Shown here piece by piece: positions 1 to 10,808 of a stretch of DNA of 64,000 nucleotides; the stretch's first letter is position 1; each line of letters starts with the position of its first letter. The notes beneath the pieces are model-generated. The model was given only the letters and a program-made list of their open reading frames with translations, was not told the origin of the DNA and did not search any database. The stretch is taken from the NCBI RefSeq assembly GCF_019175385.1, contig NC_083339.1, positions 51,636,282 to 51,700,281 on the forward strand. Reading direction: 5' to 3'. A program made the translations under genes and the position numbers. Source of the stretch: Lycium barbarum (taxonomy: Eukaryota; Streptophyta; Magnoliopsida; Solanales; Solanaceae).

Positions 1-152
1 GGTAAATATGTTTCAAAATGGAAATGGATTTCCTATGATTTTGAGTATGAGAATGATGAATGAACGCAGGATGAGTGCGATGGGTAATAGTATGAGCGGT
101 GCTCGGTGGTTAGCCCCGGGTACCCGTTATGGCCCCTAGTCGGGTCGTGACA
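1..152 (+). repeat. Element A 5' LTR, 3' end only (window-truncated)
   Basis: The stretch ends in GTCGTGACA, followed four bases later by a tRNA primer site, so it is the U5 end of a 5' LTR. It matches 19870-20021 almost base for base, which identifies that stretch as the end of the same element's 3' LTR. The rest of this LTR lies left of the window. Confidence 0.9.
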
Positions 153-156
153 AAAG

Positions 157-170
157 TGGTATCAGAGCAG
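157..170 (+). other. Element A primer binding site (initiator-Met tRNA)
   Basis: TGGTATCAGAGCAG is the usual plant primer site complementary to the 3' end of initiator methionine tRNA, where minus-strand cDNA synthesis starts. It lies four bases after the LTR end. Bases 171-332 are untranslated leader. Confidence 0.92.
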
Positions 171-332
171 TTCAGTCCTAGGAAGTGTCTACGAGCCATG
201 TCTAGTAGAGTCTTGTTTATGGCGTTTTGCGTGCCACACTAATAAACAAGAGGCTACAGGGCATTTAGGAAAAATGACCATTCTTCTTCTATAAGATTTT
301 CTCCTCCCTAATAGTATGTTAAGATTTCAGAG

Positions 333-968
333 ATGCCGCCAAAGGGAAAAGGTACAGCTGCCTAGAAGGGCAAGACTACGATGAAAAGGCGGGTAGAAAG
401 GGAGCCGCCAATGAATGTAGAAGAGGGTGAATCACATAATGAGGCTCCATCTAATACTCATCCCACTCCGCCTATTATAGAAGAACAAGAAGGGGCTTCA
501 GCTCCAGCTCCTATGCCTCCAGTTCCTCCCCCGGCTACTTCGGGTCAACAAATGATCGAGGTTGTTCATCTATTGACGCAGTTAGTTACCGCCCAGGCAC
601 AGCGGCAGAGTTCGGGTTCAAGTGACAGCGCAACTAGTACTAAAGCCCGTGATTTCATGAGTTTGAATCCTCCGGAGTTTTTCGGGTCAAAGCCGGATGA
701 AAACCCGCAAGGTTTTATCGATGAAATGTTGAGAACATTCAAGATTATCCATGCCTCCGAAACTGAATCTGTGGAGTTGGCATCTTATCAACTCCGAGAT
801 GTGGCGGTCTTATGGTATAATAATTGGATATCATAAAAAAAAAACACCTCCTCCAATTTGGCAAGAATTTGTAGATGCCTTCATCCGCCACTATTTGCCA
901 CCCGAGGTCCGCCGAGCTAGAGCGGACAGGTTCTTAAATCAAAAGCAAGGAAATATGAGTGCCCGAGA
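333..968 (+). pseudogene. gag: Element A gag, 5' part (broken)
   Basis: This is the N-terminal half of a Tekay-type Gag capsid protein. The natural start is probably ATG 333 (MPPKGKGTAA), because element B begins the same way. An in-frame TAG at 363-365 stands where B has CAG (Gln), so the longest open stretch begins at a later in-frame ATG, 381. The capsid-type Retrotrans_gag region starts near 640 (FMSLNPPEFFGSKPDE). A frameshift lies in the A-run at about 835-845: the frame stops after WYNNWIS and continues in another frame with PPPIWQEFVDAFIRHYLPPEVRRARADRF. The gene is then split by element B and resumes at 10809. No functional protein can be made from it. Confidence 0.88.
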
Positions 969-973
969 GTATA
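969..973. other. Target-site duplication of element B (left copy)
   Basis: GTATA directly precedes the TGTTACACC start of the B 5' LTR and is repeated at 10809-10813 directly after the B 3' LTR. Five-base duplications are typical of gypsy integrases. Confidence 0.93.
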
Positions 974-1198
974 TGTTACACCTCGGAAAAAATAAATCTT
1001 TCGTTGGTACGCAAGTGAATGAACTAGCGAAATACGAGTATCGAGTTAATGATGACTTAAGGGAATTTTGGGAAAGAGTTATAACGTCCCTTAGATTTGT
1101 ATTGAAGTGTTAAACAAGTGTTAAGAAGGTTCCATGAGGATCGGAGATCAAACGAAGTGGCGAAACTAAGTTCAGTGACTGATGAGTTCTACGGCTCA

Positions 1199-1512
1199 TT
1201 ATACGGACCGTATAATGTTATACGGACCGTATAGTGGACCGTAAAACCATCACAGTGAAGGTTGGTTGCTGGTGGAATTTTACGGTCAGTTATACGGACC
1301 GTATAAAATTTATACGGACCGTATAACGAACCGTCGAATGGTCACAGTGAAAGGTTGCTCACTGGTAACGTTTTACGGTCAGTTATACGGACCGTAAAAC
1401 TATTTTACGGACCGTATAACGGACCGTCAAGTAGTCACAGTGAAGGGGTGCTGGGCAGACCCATTTCACGATCTATTATACGGACGGTATAACCATTATA
1501 CGGACCGTATAA
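1199..1512. promoter_or_regulatory. Array of CG-containing palindromes in the B U3 region
   Basis: About ten copies of the 11-bp palindrome TACGGACCGTA, many extended to TTATACGGACCGTATAA, are interspersed with CAGTGAAGG-type spacers. The array ends about 25 bp upstream of a TATA-like site. The position fits an upstream enhancer or binding array, but a regulatory role is inferred. Confidence 0.7.
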
Positions 1513-1537
1513 TGGAACCCGACAGTTCAGTGATGAT

Positions 1538-1550
1538 TTAATAAATAAAG
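1538..1550 (+). promoter_or_regulatory. Predicted TATA box of the B 5' LTR
   Basis: TTAATAAATAAAG lies just downstream of the palindrome array and upstream of a CT-rich stretch (CCTCTCTCTCTC) that resembles a plant leader. No transcript data are available here. Confidence 0.5.
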
Positions 1551-3518
1551 ACCAAGTTCATGAAAATCATTTCCACATTTCCTCTCTCTCTCTAAAACAT
1601 CTCTCTACAACTTTTGTACAAGTTTTCAAGGGTATTAATCCATCAACCACATTAAACAAGTAAATTCAAGGTAGAAACCCATCAAGGATTATCTAAAGTC
1701 AAGAAACCCAAATGGAGAAAAACTAGGGTTTTACTCAAAGTGGAGTATTATCAACAAAAGCTTGTCCCTACAACTTCTAAGGTAAGATTCATGATTTTTA
1801 TATGATGTTTACGGTATTGGAGAATTAAAATGCATGGATTGTAGAAAACATGGTCCACTAGGGCATGAATGATGAATAGTGACGTTTTTGAGACATAGTT
1901 TGAATTGAATCATGATTGTTGTTGTATTGTGATATGAGTGTGTTATAAATGACGTTAAGATCATGAAATAGACATTGTATATGGATGAACGAAGTTGGGT
2001 GTTGTGACCATAAATAGGGACAAATGGAAGTGAAATGAGAATGTGGATAATGTAGATGATTAATGGCCATGGAAATGATATTATAAATGTGTTGTTGACG
2101 TTTCGGGGTTGAATTATGATATGGACAAATGTTGTATAGATAAAGGAGATGCTGTCCAATTTTCTCTAGTTCTAGCCAGGTGCACTAGTTATCGATACTA
2201 ATGATAGTATGGCCTTAATGAAGGTAGAAACGTGAGCATCGAAGGAGTACGTGCAAGTGTAGAATAATTCGACAAAGAGGTATGTAAGGCTAACCCTTCT
2301 TTCATAAGGCATGGTTCTTTGGCCAAACTCCTAATTCCTCTATATGAGCATGTTGACTACAAATGTTTCACATTTCGAGCTCATAAGGTCACTATCCTTG
2401 ATTGGTACTACGAATGCGCTACGCACCTCAGGTGATGAGTAAGACTACGATATAGAAGTAACAATAACAACAATGATAGTAATGATGATGGTGATAATAA
2501 TGATGCTAAAGGTGCCTACGGGCTGTTATACTCATACGTGCCTATGAAGGGCTATAATGAAACCCCGAGTTTATAACGCCGGGTAGAATATATGTGTATG
2601 AATATGTATAGAATATGTATACGATTACGAAACGCGCGCACACATCTGCATATGGTACGGATAACCCTGAAGCCTTGGTAGGGCCAGGTATGAGTAACAT
2701 TGAGCCTTGGTTGGCCAAGTATGTATATGAAATACTGATCCAATGAGGTCGGGTACGCTATGTAAATGCCATGTATACGAAATGACTATGTATGTATATA
2801 TTATGTAAAAGAATGTGATGAGACTATGTATAAGAATACGAATAAGGACATGTATACTAATACGAGCACAAGTATGGTACGAGTTTTATTATGGGCACGA
2901 ATGACGATGTGAGTAAGTAAGCGACATGATGATGATGATATTATTGTCTCCCCTCCTATGATATTCCATATATCGTTTATTATGTTGTATATCAATGTTA
3001 ATCATGCTTTACATACTCAGTACATTCTTCGCACTGACGTCCTTTTGTTTGTGGACGCTGCGTCATGCCCGCAGGTGCACAGCGAGACAGACTTGACCCA
3101 TAGCTTCCTATTTGAAGATTTCATAGAGAGCTCCATTTCCTTCGGAGCCATATCTTTTGGGTACTCATTCTTTTGTGTATATAATTATGGGCATAGCGGG
3201 GTCCTGTCCCGCTCATGATATGTAATACTCTTAGAGGCTCGTAGTCATGTGTATCTGGGTAGAGAGGTTTGGCCATGTCGGCCTATGTTTTTTATATCTT
3301 TTGTTGGCCTCGTCGGCCTTGTATATTTGACATGGCATAGATGCCCATGATATGTTAATTGATGATGGTCGTCCGATGGGACTAGCTTGATTAATGATTT
3401 AAAATGCATGAAATGAATTATGGTTCACCTAGATGTTATGATATGCATGATAAGGGGGTGCCCGGGTGGGGTAGCACCGGGTGCTCGTCGTGGCCCCCTA
3501 GTCGAGTCGTGACAAAAG

Positions 3519-3532
3519 TGGTATCAGAGCAG
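3519..3532 (+). other. Element B primer binding site (initiator-Met tRNA)
   Basis: TGGTATCAGAGCAG sits four bases after the 5' LTR end, identical to element A's site. Bases 3533-3724 are leader with no gene. Confidence 0.93.
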
Positions 3533-3724
3533 TTCAGTCCTAGGATGTGTCTACGAGCCGTGTCTAGTAGAGTCTTGGTTATGGGTGTGTTGCGCGCCAC
3601 ACTTATAAACGAGAAGCTGCGGACATCTTAGGAATATATGACCTTCTTTCTTCATAAGAATCCTGCGATAAAGCTATGATGTAAGAAATTCTTGTTCTTA
3701 AATCGTGTGTTGTGTATTTCAGAG

Positions 3725-5053
3725 ATGCCTAAAAAGAAAAAGGCTACAGCAGCCCAAAGGGGCAAGACGGTGGCAGAAAAGCGGGCTGAAAGAGCACCGC
3801 CACCGGTAGTAGAGGAAGATGAGTCCCAGAGTGCGGCTCAATCTCAGTCCTCCCAGACAGTGCCTATTACTGAGGAGCACGAGGGAGCCTCAGCCCCAGC
3901 TCCAGCTCCTCCGCCGAATGCTTCAGGCCAAGACGTAAGAGAGGCCATTAATTTGTTGACTCAGTTGGTTGCGGCCCAGACTCAGAGGCCAAGCGCAGGG
4001 CAAGGTGACAGGACTGTTAGCGCAAGGGCCCGTGACTTCATTGCTTTGAAACCCCCAGAATTCTTTGGGTCGAAACTGGAGGAGGATCCCCAGGACTTTG
4101 TTGATGGTATGCTAAGGATGCTCCGATTGATACATGCTTCAGACACCGAATCGGTGGAGATAGCGTCATACAGATTGAGGGATGTCTCAATCCAGTGGTA
4201 CACGGTTTGGATGGCTTCGCGGGGAGCCAATGCACCTCCGCCGGTATGGCAAGAGTTTGTCGATGCTTTTCTCCGTCACTACATGCCTCCTGAAGTTCGG
4301 CGAGCTAGGGCCGATAAATTCTTGAATCTGAGGCAAGGTAGCATGAGTGCTACAGAGTATAGTCTCCGCTTCAATTCCTTGGCTCGGTATGCTTCGGTCG
4401 TGGTAGCGGATATGGGTGATCGGGTGCACCGGTTTGTGAAGGGCCTAGGGCCACATTTAATGGATAAATGCTTGACTGCATCTCTTCAGGATGGCATGGA
4501 TATTGCACGTATTCAGGCGCATGCTCAGGAATTGGAGCAACACCTACAGCAGCGGAGGAATGAACGTGAATCGGATAGGGGACATAGCAAGAGGGCTAGA
4601 TCTTCGGGGCCGATGAGTGAGTCCAGAGGTGGGCACCGGCAGCAGCCCCCTAGGCATGCAGGCTACTCTATGACCAGTGCGCCCCCACGGTTTTCAGGCC
4701 AGAGATTGGATAGATCTGCTCATTCAGGGCCGAGCTCGAGTTATTCAGGGCCTCAGTATAGAGATGATTCAGGCCAGTCTAGACCACCCGTGCCACGATG
4801 TTCCCAGTGTGGGAAGTTGCATTGGGGTCAGTGCCGATCAGGTTCAGATGCTTGCTATTCTTGTGGTCGACCAGGCCACATTATGCATGATTGCCCCTTA
4901 GTACAGGGTAGAGGTAGGGCCCAGCCATCAGGGTCGATAGCCGGGTCTTCAGCATCTGCACGCCCTATGGGGCCAGGTTCACATGCGCCGGTTGGCCATG
5001 GTAGAGGTAGAGGCAGAGCTCCCAGTTCCAGCGGTCCTCAGCACAGTATTTAA
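3725..5053 (+). CDS. gag: Element B Gag polyprotein segment
   Basis: This 442-codon open frame encodes the structural Gag protein that packages the element's RNA. I chose ATG 3725 (MPKKKKATAAQ), since elements A and D start the same way; an upstream in-frame ATG at 3692 lies in leader. A basic N-terminus is followed by a P/A/E-rich linker. The capsid region (Retrotrans_gag) spans roughly residues 105-240, with WYTVWMASRG, VWQEFVDAFLRHY and PPEVRRARADKFLNLRQG. A second basic region follows, then a CCHC zinc knuckle ([14 protein letters not shown], about residues 377-390). In this clade gag and pol form one frame. Here a TAA at 5051-5053 follows HSI, where D has HRIYAL, so Gag is cut off from pol by a Tyr-to-stop change. 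Confidence 0.9.
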   Translation: MPKKKKATAAQRGKTVAEKRAERAPPPVVEEDESQSAAQSQSSQTVPITEEHEGASAPAPAPPPNASGQDVREAINLLTQLVAAQTQRPSAGQGDRTVSARARDFIALKPPEFFGSKLEEDPQDFVDGMLRMLRLIHASDTESVEIASYRLRDVSIQWYTVWMASRGANAPPPVWQEFVDAFLRHYMPPEVRRARADKFLNLRQGSMSATEYSLRFNSLARYASVVVADMGDRVHRFVKGLGPHLMDKCLTASLQDGMDIARIQAHAQELEQHLQQRRNERESDRGHSKRARSSGPMSESRGGHRQQPPRHAGYSMTSAPPRFSGQRLDRSAHSGPSSSYSGPQYRDDSGQSRPPVPRCSQCGKLHWGQCRSGSDACYSCGRPGHIMHDCPLVQGRGRAQPSGSIAGSSASARPMGPGSHAPVGHGRGRGRAPSSSGPQHSI

Positions 5054-5878
5054 GCTTTGGCTGGACGCCAAGATCTTGAGTCTTCTCCTGATGTGGTCAC
5101 AGGTATATTATCGGTATTCTCTCATGATGTATATGCTTTGATTGATCCGGGCTCCACATTGTCTTATGTTACTCCATATATTGCGGGTCGATTTATAATT
5201 GAGCCGGAGTCTATTAAGCCTTTTGAGGTGTCTACGCCCGTTGGCGAATCGGTGATAGCTAGCCGAGTGTATAGATATTGCGTAGTTGTGATATGTGACC
5301 GCCGTACAGTAGCTGATTTGCATGAACTAAAAATGGTAGATTTTGATGTTATTATGGGCATGGATTGGTTGGCTTCTTGCTACGCCAATGTTGATTGTAG
5401 AACGAAGATGGTTCGTTTCCAGTTCCCGAGGATTGATGATTTATTTGATCAATTGCATGGTGCCAAATGGTTTTCAAAGATTGATTTTAGGTCCGGGTAT
5501 CACCAAGTAAGAGTTAGGGAGAAAGATATCCCTAAGACAACTTTCAGAACAAGATACGGCCATTTCGAGTTCCGAGTAATGTCGTTTGGGCTAACTAATG
5601 CACCGGCAGTGATTATGGACTTAATGAACAATGTATTCAGGCCTTTTCTGGACCTATTCGTGATTGTATTCATCGACGATATCCTAGTGTACTCTAGATC
5701 CGAGGCTGAGCATGCGGAGCATTTGCGAACCGTCCTTGGAGTTCTTCGAGCTCGAGAGTTGTTTGCAAAATTCTCCAAATGTGCGTTTTGGTTGAACTCG
5801 GTATCATTTCTGGGCCATATTGTTGCGGCGGATGGTATTCGAGTGGATAGTCAAAAGATCGAGGCAGTGAATACTTAG
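5054..5878 (+). pseudogene. pol: Element B protease and reverse transcriptase with internal deletion
   Basis: An aspartic protease ([14 protein letters not shown] near 5143; later [17 protein letters not shown]) runs directly into the middle of the reverse transcriptase. MVRFQF is followed at once by PRIDDLFDQ, whereas A and D have about 158 residues between these points. The lost part holds the protease-RT linker and the RT N-terminal fingers (the [10 protein letters not shown] and [12 protein letters not shown] regions). The deletion is in frame (about 474 bp). The remaining RT keeps [12 protein letters not shown] and the catalytic FIDD at 5669-5680. The frame ends at a TAG (5876-5878) replacing a conserved Trp in KTWPRP. 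Such an RT should be inactive. Confidence 0.9.
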
Positions 5879-6913
5879 CCAAGGCCCACAACCCCTACAG
5901 AGGTTCGTAGCTTTTTGGGCTTAGCCGGGTATTACAGAAGATTTGTTGAGGGTTTCTCTTCTATTTCTGCACCGCTCACAAAGTTGACTCAGAAGTCAGC
6001 TAAGTTTCAATGGACAGATACTTGTGAACGTAGTTTCCAAAAGTTGAAAGACAGATTGACTTCTGCCCCAGTCTTGACACTTCCAGAGGGACTGGAAGGG
6101 TATGTTGTTTATTGTGATGCTTCAGGCGTCGGGCTAGGCTGTGTATTGATGCAAAATGGTAAGGTGATCGCGTATGCTTCTAGACAATTACGGAAACATG
6201 AACAGAATTATCCTACCCATGACTTAGAATTGGCCGCGGTGGTCCATGCTTTAAAGATATGGAGACATTACTTATATAGTGTCCACGTGGATATTTATAT
6301 GGATCATAAGAGTCTCCAGTACATCTTCAAGCAGAAAGAGTTAAATTGGCGGCAACGACGATGGCTAGAGTTGCTAAAAGACTATGACGTCGAAATCCTG
6401 TACCACCCCGGAAAGGCAAATGTTGTGGCCGATGCTCTTAGCCGCAGGTCTATGGGAAGCTTATGCGATGTGCGACAAGAAAAGAGAGAAATGACCCGTG
6501 AGCTTCAGCAGCTAGCCAGCCTAGGGGTCCGAGTAGTGGACTCAGGTAGCAGCAGAGCTACCATTCAGAATTCGGCAGTTTCGTCGCTAGTAGCGGAAGT
6601 AAAAGAGCGGCAAGGTAAGGATTCCAGGCTAATGCAGTACAGAGATACGCTCGCTCAGAAAGAGGGGTCACCATTTGATATTTCGGGAGACGGAGCCCTC
6701 CGATGCCGAGGCAGGCTATGTGTCCCCGATGTGGCAGACTTACGCTACCAGATTTTGAGAGAGGCTCATTGTTCCCGCTACTCCGTTCACCCTGGAACGA
6801 CGAAGATGTATCATGATCTTAAGTCTATATATTCGTGGAATGGGATGAAGAAAGATGTAGCGGAGTTTGTAGCCCAATGTCCCAATTGCCAACAAGTAAA
6901 AATAGAACACTAA
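5879..6913 (+). pseudogene. pol: Element B RNase H and integrase N-terminus
   Basis: The frame continues after the 5876 stop. It holds the RT connection ([19 protein letters not shown]), RNase H ([18 protein letters not shown] with the first Asp; [12 protein letters not shown] with Glu; [13 protein letters not shown] with Asp) and the integrase HHCC zinc domain (HCSRYSVHP, later CPNCQQVK). The DHKSL motif normally has Thr before Asp; here it is Met. The frame ends at TAA 6911-6913, where related copies have CAA (EHQKPGGLL), a C-to-T type change. Confidence 0.88.
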
Positions 6914-8050
6914 AAGCTGGGTGGCTTATTGCAAGATATAGAAATCCCAACTTGGAAGTGGGAAGTGATTAATATGGATTTCATTATAGGGCTACCTCGT
7001 TCTCGACGCAAGTATGATTCCATATGGGTGATTGTGGATAGACTCACTAAATCAGCTCATTTCTTACCGGTCAGGACGACCTATGTGGCAGAAGATTATG
7101 CAAGGCTTTATGTTAAAGAAATAGTGAGACTCCACGATGTCCCAGTGTCTATTATCTCCGATAGAGGAACTTAGTTTACGGCCAAATTTTGGGAGTCCTT
7201 TCAAGAGGGTCTAGGGACCCAAGTGCGCCTTAGCACGGCATTTCACCCACAGACCAATGGGAAAGCTGAACGCACCATCCAGGCTCTTGAAGATATGTTA
7301 CGGGCATGCACGATAGATTTTGGGGGAAATTGGGATGACCATTTGCCACTCATTGAGTTTGCTTACAATAACAGTTATCACTCCAGCATCCTAATGGCAC
7401 CATATGAAGCTTTATATGGGCGAAAGTGTAGATCCCCGATTGGGTGGTTTGAAACGGGAGAGGCCAAGTTAATGGGGCCCGATTTTGTCCAACAAGCCAT
7501 AGAGAAAGTCAAGCTCATACAAGATCGGTTGTTGGCGGCTCAAAGTCGCCAAAAGTCTTATGCGGATAATCATCGAAGGGACTTAGAGTTTCAAGTTAAG
7601 GATTGGGTGTTTTTGAAAGTGTCGCCGATGAAGGGCGTTATGAGATTTGGCAAAAAGGGGAAGCTTAGTCCCCGGTATATAGGGCCTTATGAAATTGTGC
7701 GAAAGATAGGAAAAGTGGCCTATGAATTAGACTTACCTCCAGACTTGGAGTCAGTTCACCCGGTTTTCCATGTCTCGATGCTTCGGAAGTGTGTTGGAGA
7801 TCCTACGAGGGTCGTCCCAGTGAATGATATTCAAGTGACAGAAAAGTTAACTTATGATGAAATACCCATTGCCATATTAGATAGGCAAGTACGGAGGCTT
7901 AAAAACAAAGAAGTGGCCTCAGTTAAAGTTTTGTGGAAAAATAATAATCGAGAGGAAATGACATGGGAAGCAGAATAAAATATGCAATCCAAGTACCCAC
8001 ATTTATTTCAGCCCTTGGGAGAATTCCAAGATGAGACGTCAAAATCATAA
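6914..8050 (+). pseudogene. pol: Element B integrase core and chromodomain-like tail
   Basis: The integrase DDE core is visible: NMDFIIGLPRS (Asp), SIISDRGT (Asp) and GKAERTIQALEDML (Glu). The GPY/F-type region (GKLSPRYIGPYEIVRKIGKVAYELDLP) follows, then the chromodomain-like tail (ILDRQVRRLKNKEVASVKVLW, EMTWEAE) that defines chromoviruses and is thought to steer integration to heterochromatin. TAG at 7172-7174 replaces the Gln of DRGTQF. Another stop at 7976-7978 precedes the natural end, DETSKS and TAA at 8048-8050. All three catalytic residues survive, but the stops would truncate the protein. Confidence 0.88.
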
Positions 8051-8219
8051 GGTATGGATGTTTTCCTTTTATGCTTCTGGGCCGTGTGTGGCCAAAATTT
8101 TCATGTTGTTATGATGTGGCCCTGTGTGGCATCGATATTATGGGTTGTTGTGACAGGTTGTTAGTGCCATGTTATAGGGGAAACTCTGGCGAAATTTTTA
8201 TAAAATCCCGGGTGTTCTC
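8051..8219 (+). other. Element B 3' untranslated region
   Basis: Short non-coding stretch between the end of pol and the hairpin/polypurine tract. The same sequence style (GGCCGTGTGTGGCC, GGGGAAACTCTGGCG) recurs at the equivalent place in A (14909-15078), D (minus, 32671-32837) and J (46880-47045). Confidence 0.8.
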
Positions 8220-8255
8220 AACATTCGAGGACGAATGTTCTTAAGGGGGGGAGAA
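8220..8255 (+). other. Element B hairpin and polypurine tract
   Basis: The inverted repeat AACATTCGAGGACGAATGTT (8-bp arms, AGGA loop) at 8220-8239 is followed by the polypurine tract AAGGGGGGGAGAA, which primes plus-strand DNA, directly before the 3' LTR. The hairpin recurs beside every intact polypurine tract in this window. Confidence 0.88.
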
Positions 8256-10808
8256 TGTTACACCTCGGAAAAAAAATATCTTCCGTTGGTACGCAAGTGA
8301 ATGAACTAGCGAAATACGAGTATCGGGTTAATAATGACTTAAGGGCATTTTGGGAAAGAGTTATAACGTCCCTTAGATTGGTATTGAAGTGTTAAACAAG
8401 TGTTAAGAAGGTTCCATGAGGATCGGAGATCAAACGAAGTGGCGAAACTAAGTTCAGTGACTGATGAGTTCTACGGCTCATTATACGGACCGTATAATGT
8501 TATACGGACCGTATAGTGGACCGTAAAACCATCACAGTGAAGGTTGTTTGCTGGTGGAATTTTACGGTCAGTTATACGGACCGTATAAAATTTATACGGA
8601 CAGTATAACGAACCGTCGAATGGTCACAGTGAAAGGTTGCTCACTGGTAACGTTTTACGGTCAGTTATACGGACCGTAAAACTGTTTTACGGACCGTATA
8701 ACGGACCGTCAAGTAGTCACAGTGAGGGGGTGCTGGGCAGACCCATTTCACGGTCTATTATACGGACCGTATAACCATTATACGGACCGTATAATGGATC
8801 GTATAATGGAACCCGACAGTTCAGTGATGATTTAATAAATAAAGACCAAGTTCATGAAAATCATTTCCACATTTCCTCTCTCTCTCTAAAACATCTCTCT
8901 ACAACTTTTGTACAAGTTTTCAAGGGTATTAATCCATCAACCACATTAAACAAGTAAATCCAAGGTAGAAACCCATCAAGGATCATCTAAAGTCAAGAAA
9001 CCCAAATGGAGAAAAACTAGGGTTTTACTCAAAGTGGAGTATTATCAATAAAAGCTTGTCCCTACAACTTCTAAGGTAAGATTCATGATTTTTATATGTT
9101 GTTTACGGTATTGGAGAATTAAAATGCATGGATTGTAGAAAACATGGTCCACTAGGGCATGAATGATGAATAGTGACGTTTTTGAGACATAGTTTGAATT
9201 GAATCATGATTGTTGTTGTATTGTGATATGAGTGTGTTATAAATGACGTTAAGATCATGAAATAGACATTGTATATGGATGAACGAAGTTGGGTGTTGTG
9301 ACCATAAATAGGGACAAATGGAAGTGAATTGAGAATGTGGATAATGTAGATGATTAATGGCCATGGAAATGATATTATAAATGTGTTGTTGACGTTTGGG
9401 GGTTGAATTATGATATGGACAAATGTTGTATAGATAAAGGAGATGCTGTCCAATTTTCTCTAGTTCTAGCCACGTGCACTAGTTATCGATACTAATGATA
9501 GTATGGCCTAAATGAAGGTAGAAACGTGAGCATCGAAGGAGTACGTGCAAGTGTAGAATAATTCGACAAAGAGGTATGTAAGGCTAACCCTTCTTTCATA
9601 AGGCATGGTTCTTTGGCCAAACTCCTAATTCCTCTATATGAGCATGTTGACTACAAATGTTTCACATTCCGAGCTCATAAGCTCACTATCCTTGATTGGT
9701 ACTACGAATGCGCTACGCACCTCAGGTGACGAGTAAGACTACGATATAGAAGTAACAATAACAATAATGATAGTAATGATGATGGTTATAATAATGATGC
9801 TAAAGGTGCCTACGGGCTGTTATACTCATACGTGCCTATGAAGGGCTATAATGAAACCCCGAGTTTATAACGCCGGGTAGAATATATGTGTATGAATATG
9901 TATAGAATATGTATACGATTACGAAACGCGCGCACACATCTGCATATGGTACGGATAACCCTGAAGCCTTGGTAGGGCCAGGTATGAGTAACATTGAGCC
10001 TTGGTTGGCCAAGTATGTATATGAAATACTGGTCCAATGAGGTCGGGTACGCTATGTAAATGCCATGTATACGAAATGACTACGTATGTATATATTATGT
10101 AAAAGAATGTGATGAGACTATGTATAAGAATACGAATAAGGACATGTATACTAATACGAGCACAAGTATGGTACGAGTTTTATTATGGGCACGAATGACG
10201 ATGTGAGTAAGTAAGCGACATGATGATGATGATATTATTGTCTCCCCTCCTATGCTATTCCATATATCGTTCATTATGTTGTATATCAATGTTAATCATG
10301 CTTTACATACCCAGTACATTCTTCGCACTGACGTCCTTTTGTTTGTGGACGCTGCGTCATGCCCGCAGGTGCACAGCGAGACAGACTTGACCCATAGCTG
10401 CCTATTTGAAGATTTCATAGAGAGTTCCATTTCCTTCGGAGCCATATCTTTTGGGTACTCATTCTTTTGTGTATATAATTATGGGCATAGCGGGGTCCTG
10501 TCCCGCTCATGATATGTCATACTCTTAGAGGCTCGTAGTCATGTGTATCTGGGTAGAGAGGTTTGGCCATGTCGGCCTATGTTTTGTATATCTTTTTTTG
10601 GCCTCGTCGGCCTTGTATATTTGACATGGCATAGATGCCCATGATATGTTAATTGATGATGGTCGTCCAATGGGACTAGCTTGATTAATGATTTAAAATG
10701 CATGAAATGAATTATGGTTCACCTAGATGTTATGATATGCATGATAAGGGGGTGCCCGGGTGGGGTAGCACCGGGTGCTCGTCGTGGCCCCCTAGTCGGG
10801 TCGTGACA
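8256..10808 (+). repeat. Element B 3' LTR (2553 bp)
   Basis: Same limits and content as 974-3514, with scattered single-base differences and one extra 12-bp unit in the palindrome array (about 8795-8806). It contains the U3 palindrome array at 8481-8808. It ends in GTCGTGACA and is followed by the GTATA duplication. Confidence 0.95.
8481..8808. promoter_or_regulatory. Palindrome array in the B 3' LTR
   Basis: Same TACGGACCGTA array as in the 5' LTR, with one more half-unit (ATGGATCGTATA) near its downstream end. It shows that the array can change copy number within one element's lifetime or at reverse transcription. Confidence 0.7.

Larger units (their letters stand above)
974..3514 (+). repeat. 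Element B 5' LTR (2541 bp)
   Basis: It starts TGTTACACCTCGG and ends GTCGTGACA, the TG...CA limits seen in the other LTRs here. In order it holds a palindrome array (1199-1512), a TATA-like site, a CT-rich leader (1570-1600), long non-coding sequence, AT/AC-rich simple repeats near 2440-2930 and the conserved U5 end. Small open frames inside recur unchanged in the 3' LTR at 8256-10808, as expected for a repeated non-coding sequence. Confidence 0.95.
974..10808 (+). mobile_element. Element B: complete Tekay/Del-type Ty3/gypsy retrotransposon, pol-defective
   Basis: The insertion has every structural landmark: 5' LTR 974-3514, primer site 3519, gag, pol, hairpin plus polypurine tract 8220-8255, 3' LTR 8256-10808, and a GTATA duplication on both sides. 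Removing it rejoins A's gag in register (SAREY then SLQFNSVARY). The two LTRs are nearly identical by eye and differ in length by a single 12-bp unit, so the insertion is fairly young. Its pol nevertheless carries a large RT deletion and several stops, which suggests that proteins supplied in trans moved it (inference). Confidence 0.95.

Noticed and set aside
157..170. tRNA gene at the TGGTATCAGAGCAG sites
   Set aside because: Only the primer complement is present, with no tRNA body.
1199..1512. CRISPR array
   Set aside because: Repeats are short palindromes with irregular, partly repeated spacers, in a plant LTR. No cas genes.
1809..2159. 116-codon open frame on the minus strand, repeated at 9103-9453
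   Set aside because: It is inside B's LTRs and recurs only because the LTRs are copies. Composition and lack of motifs fit chance.
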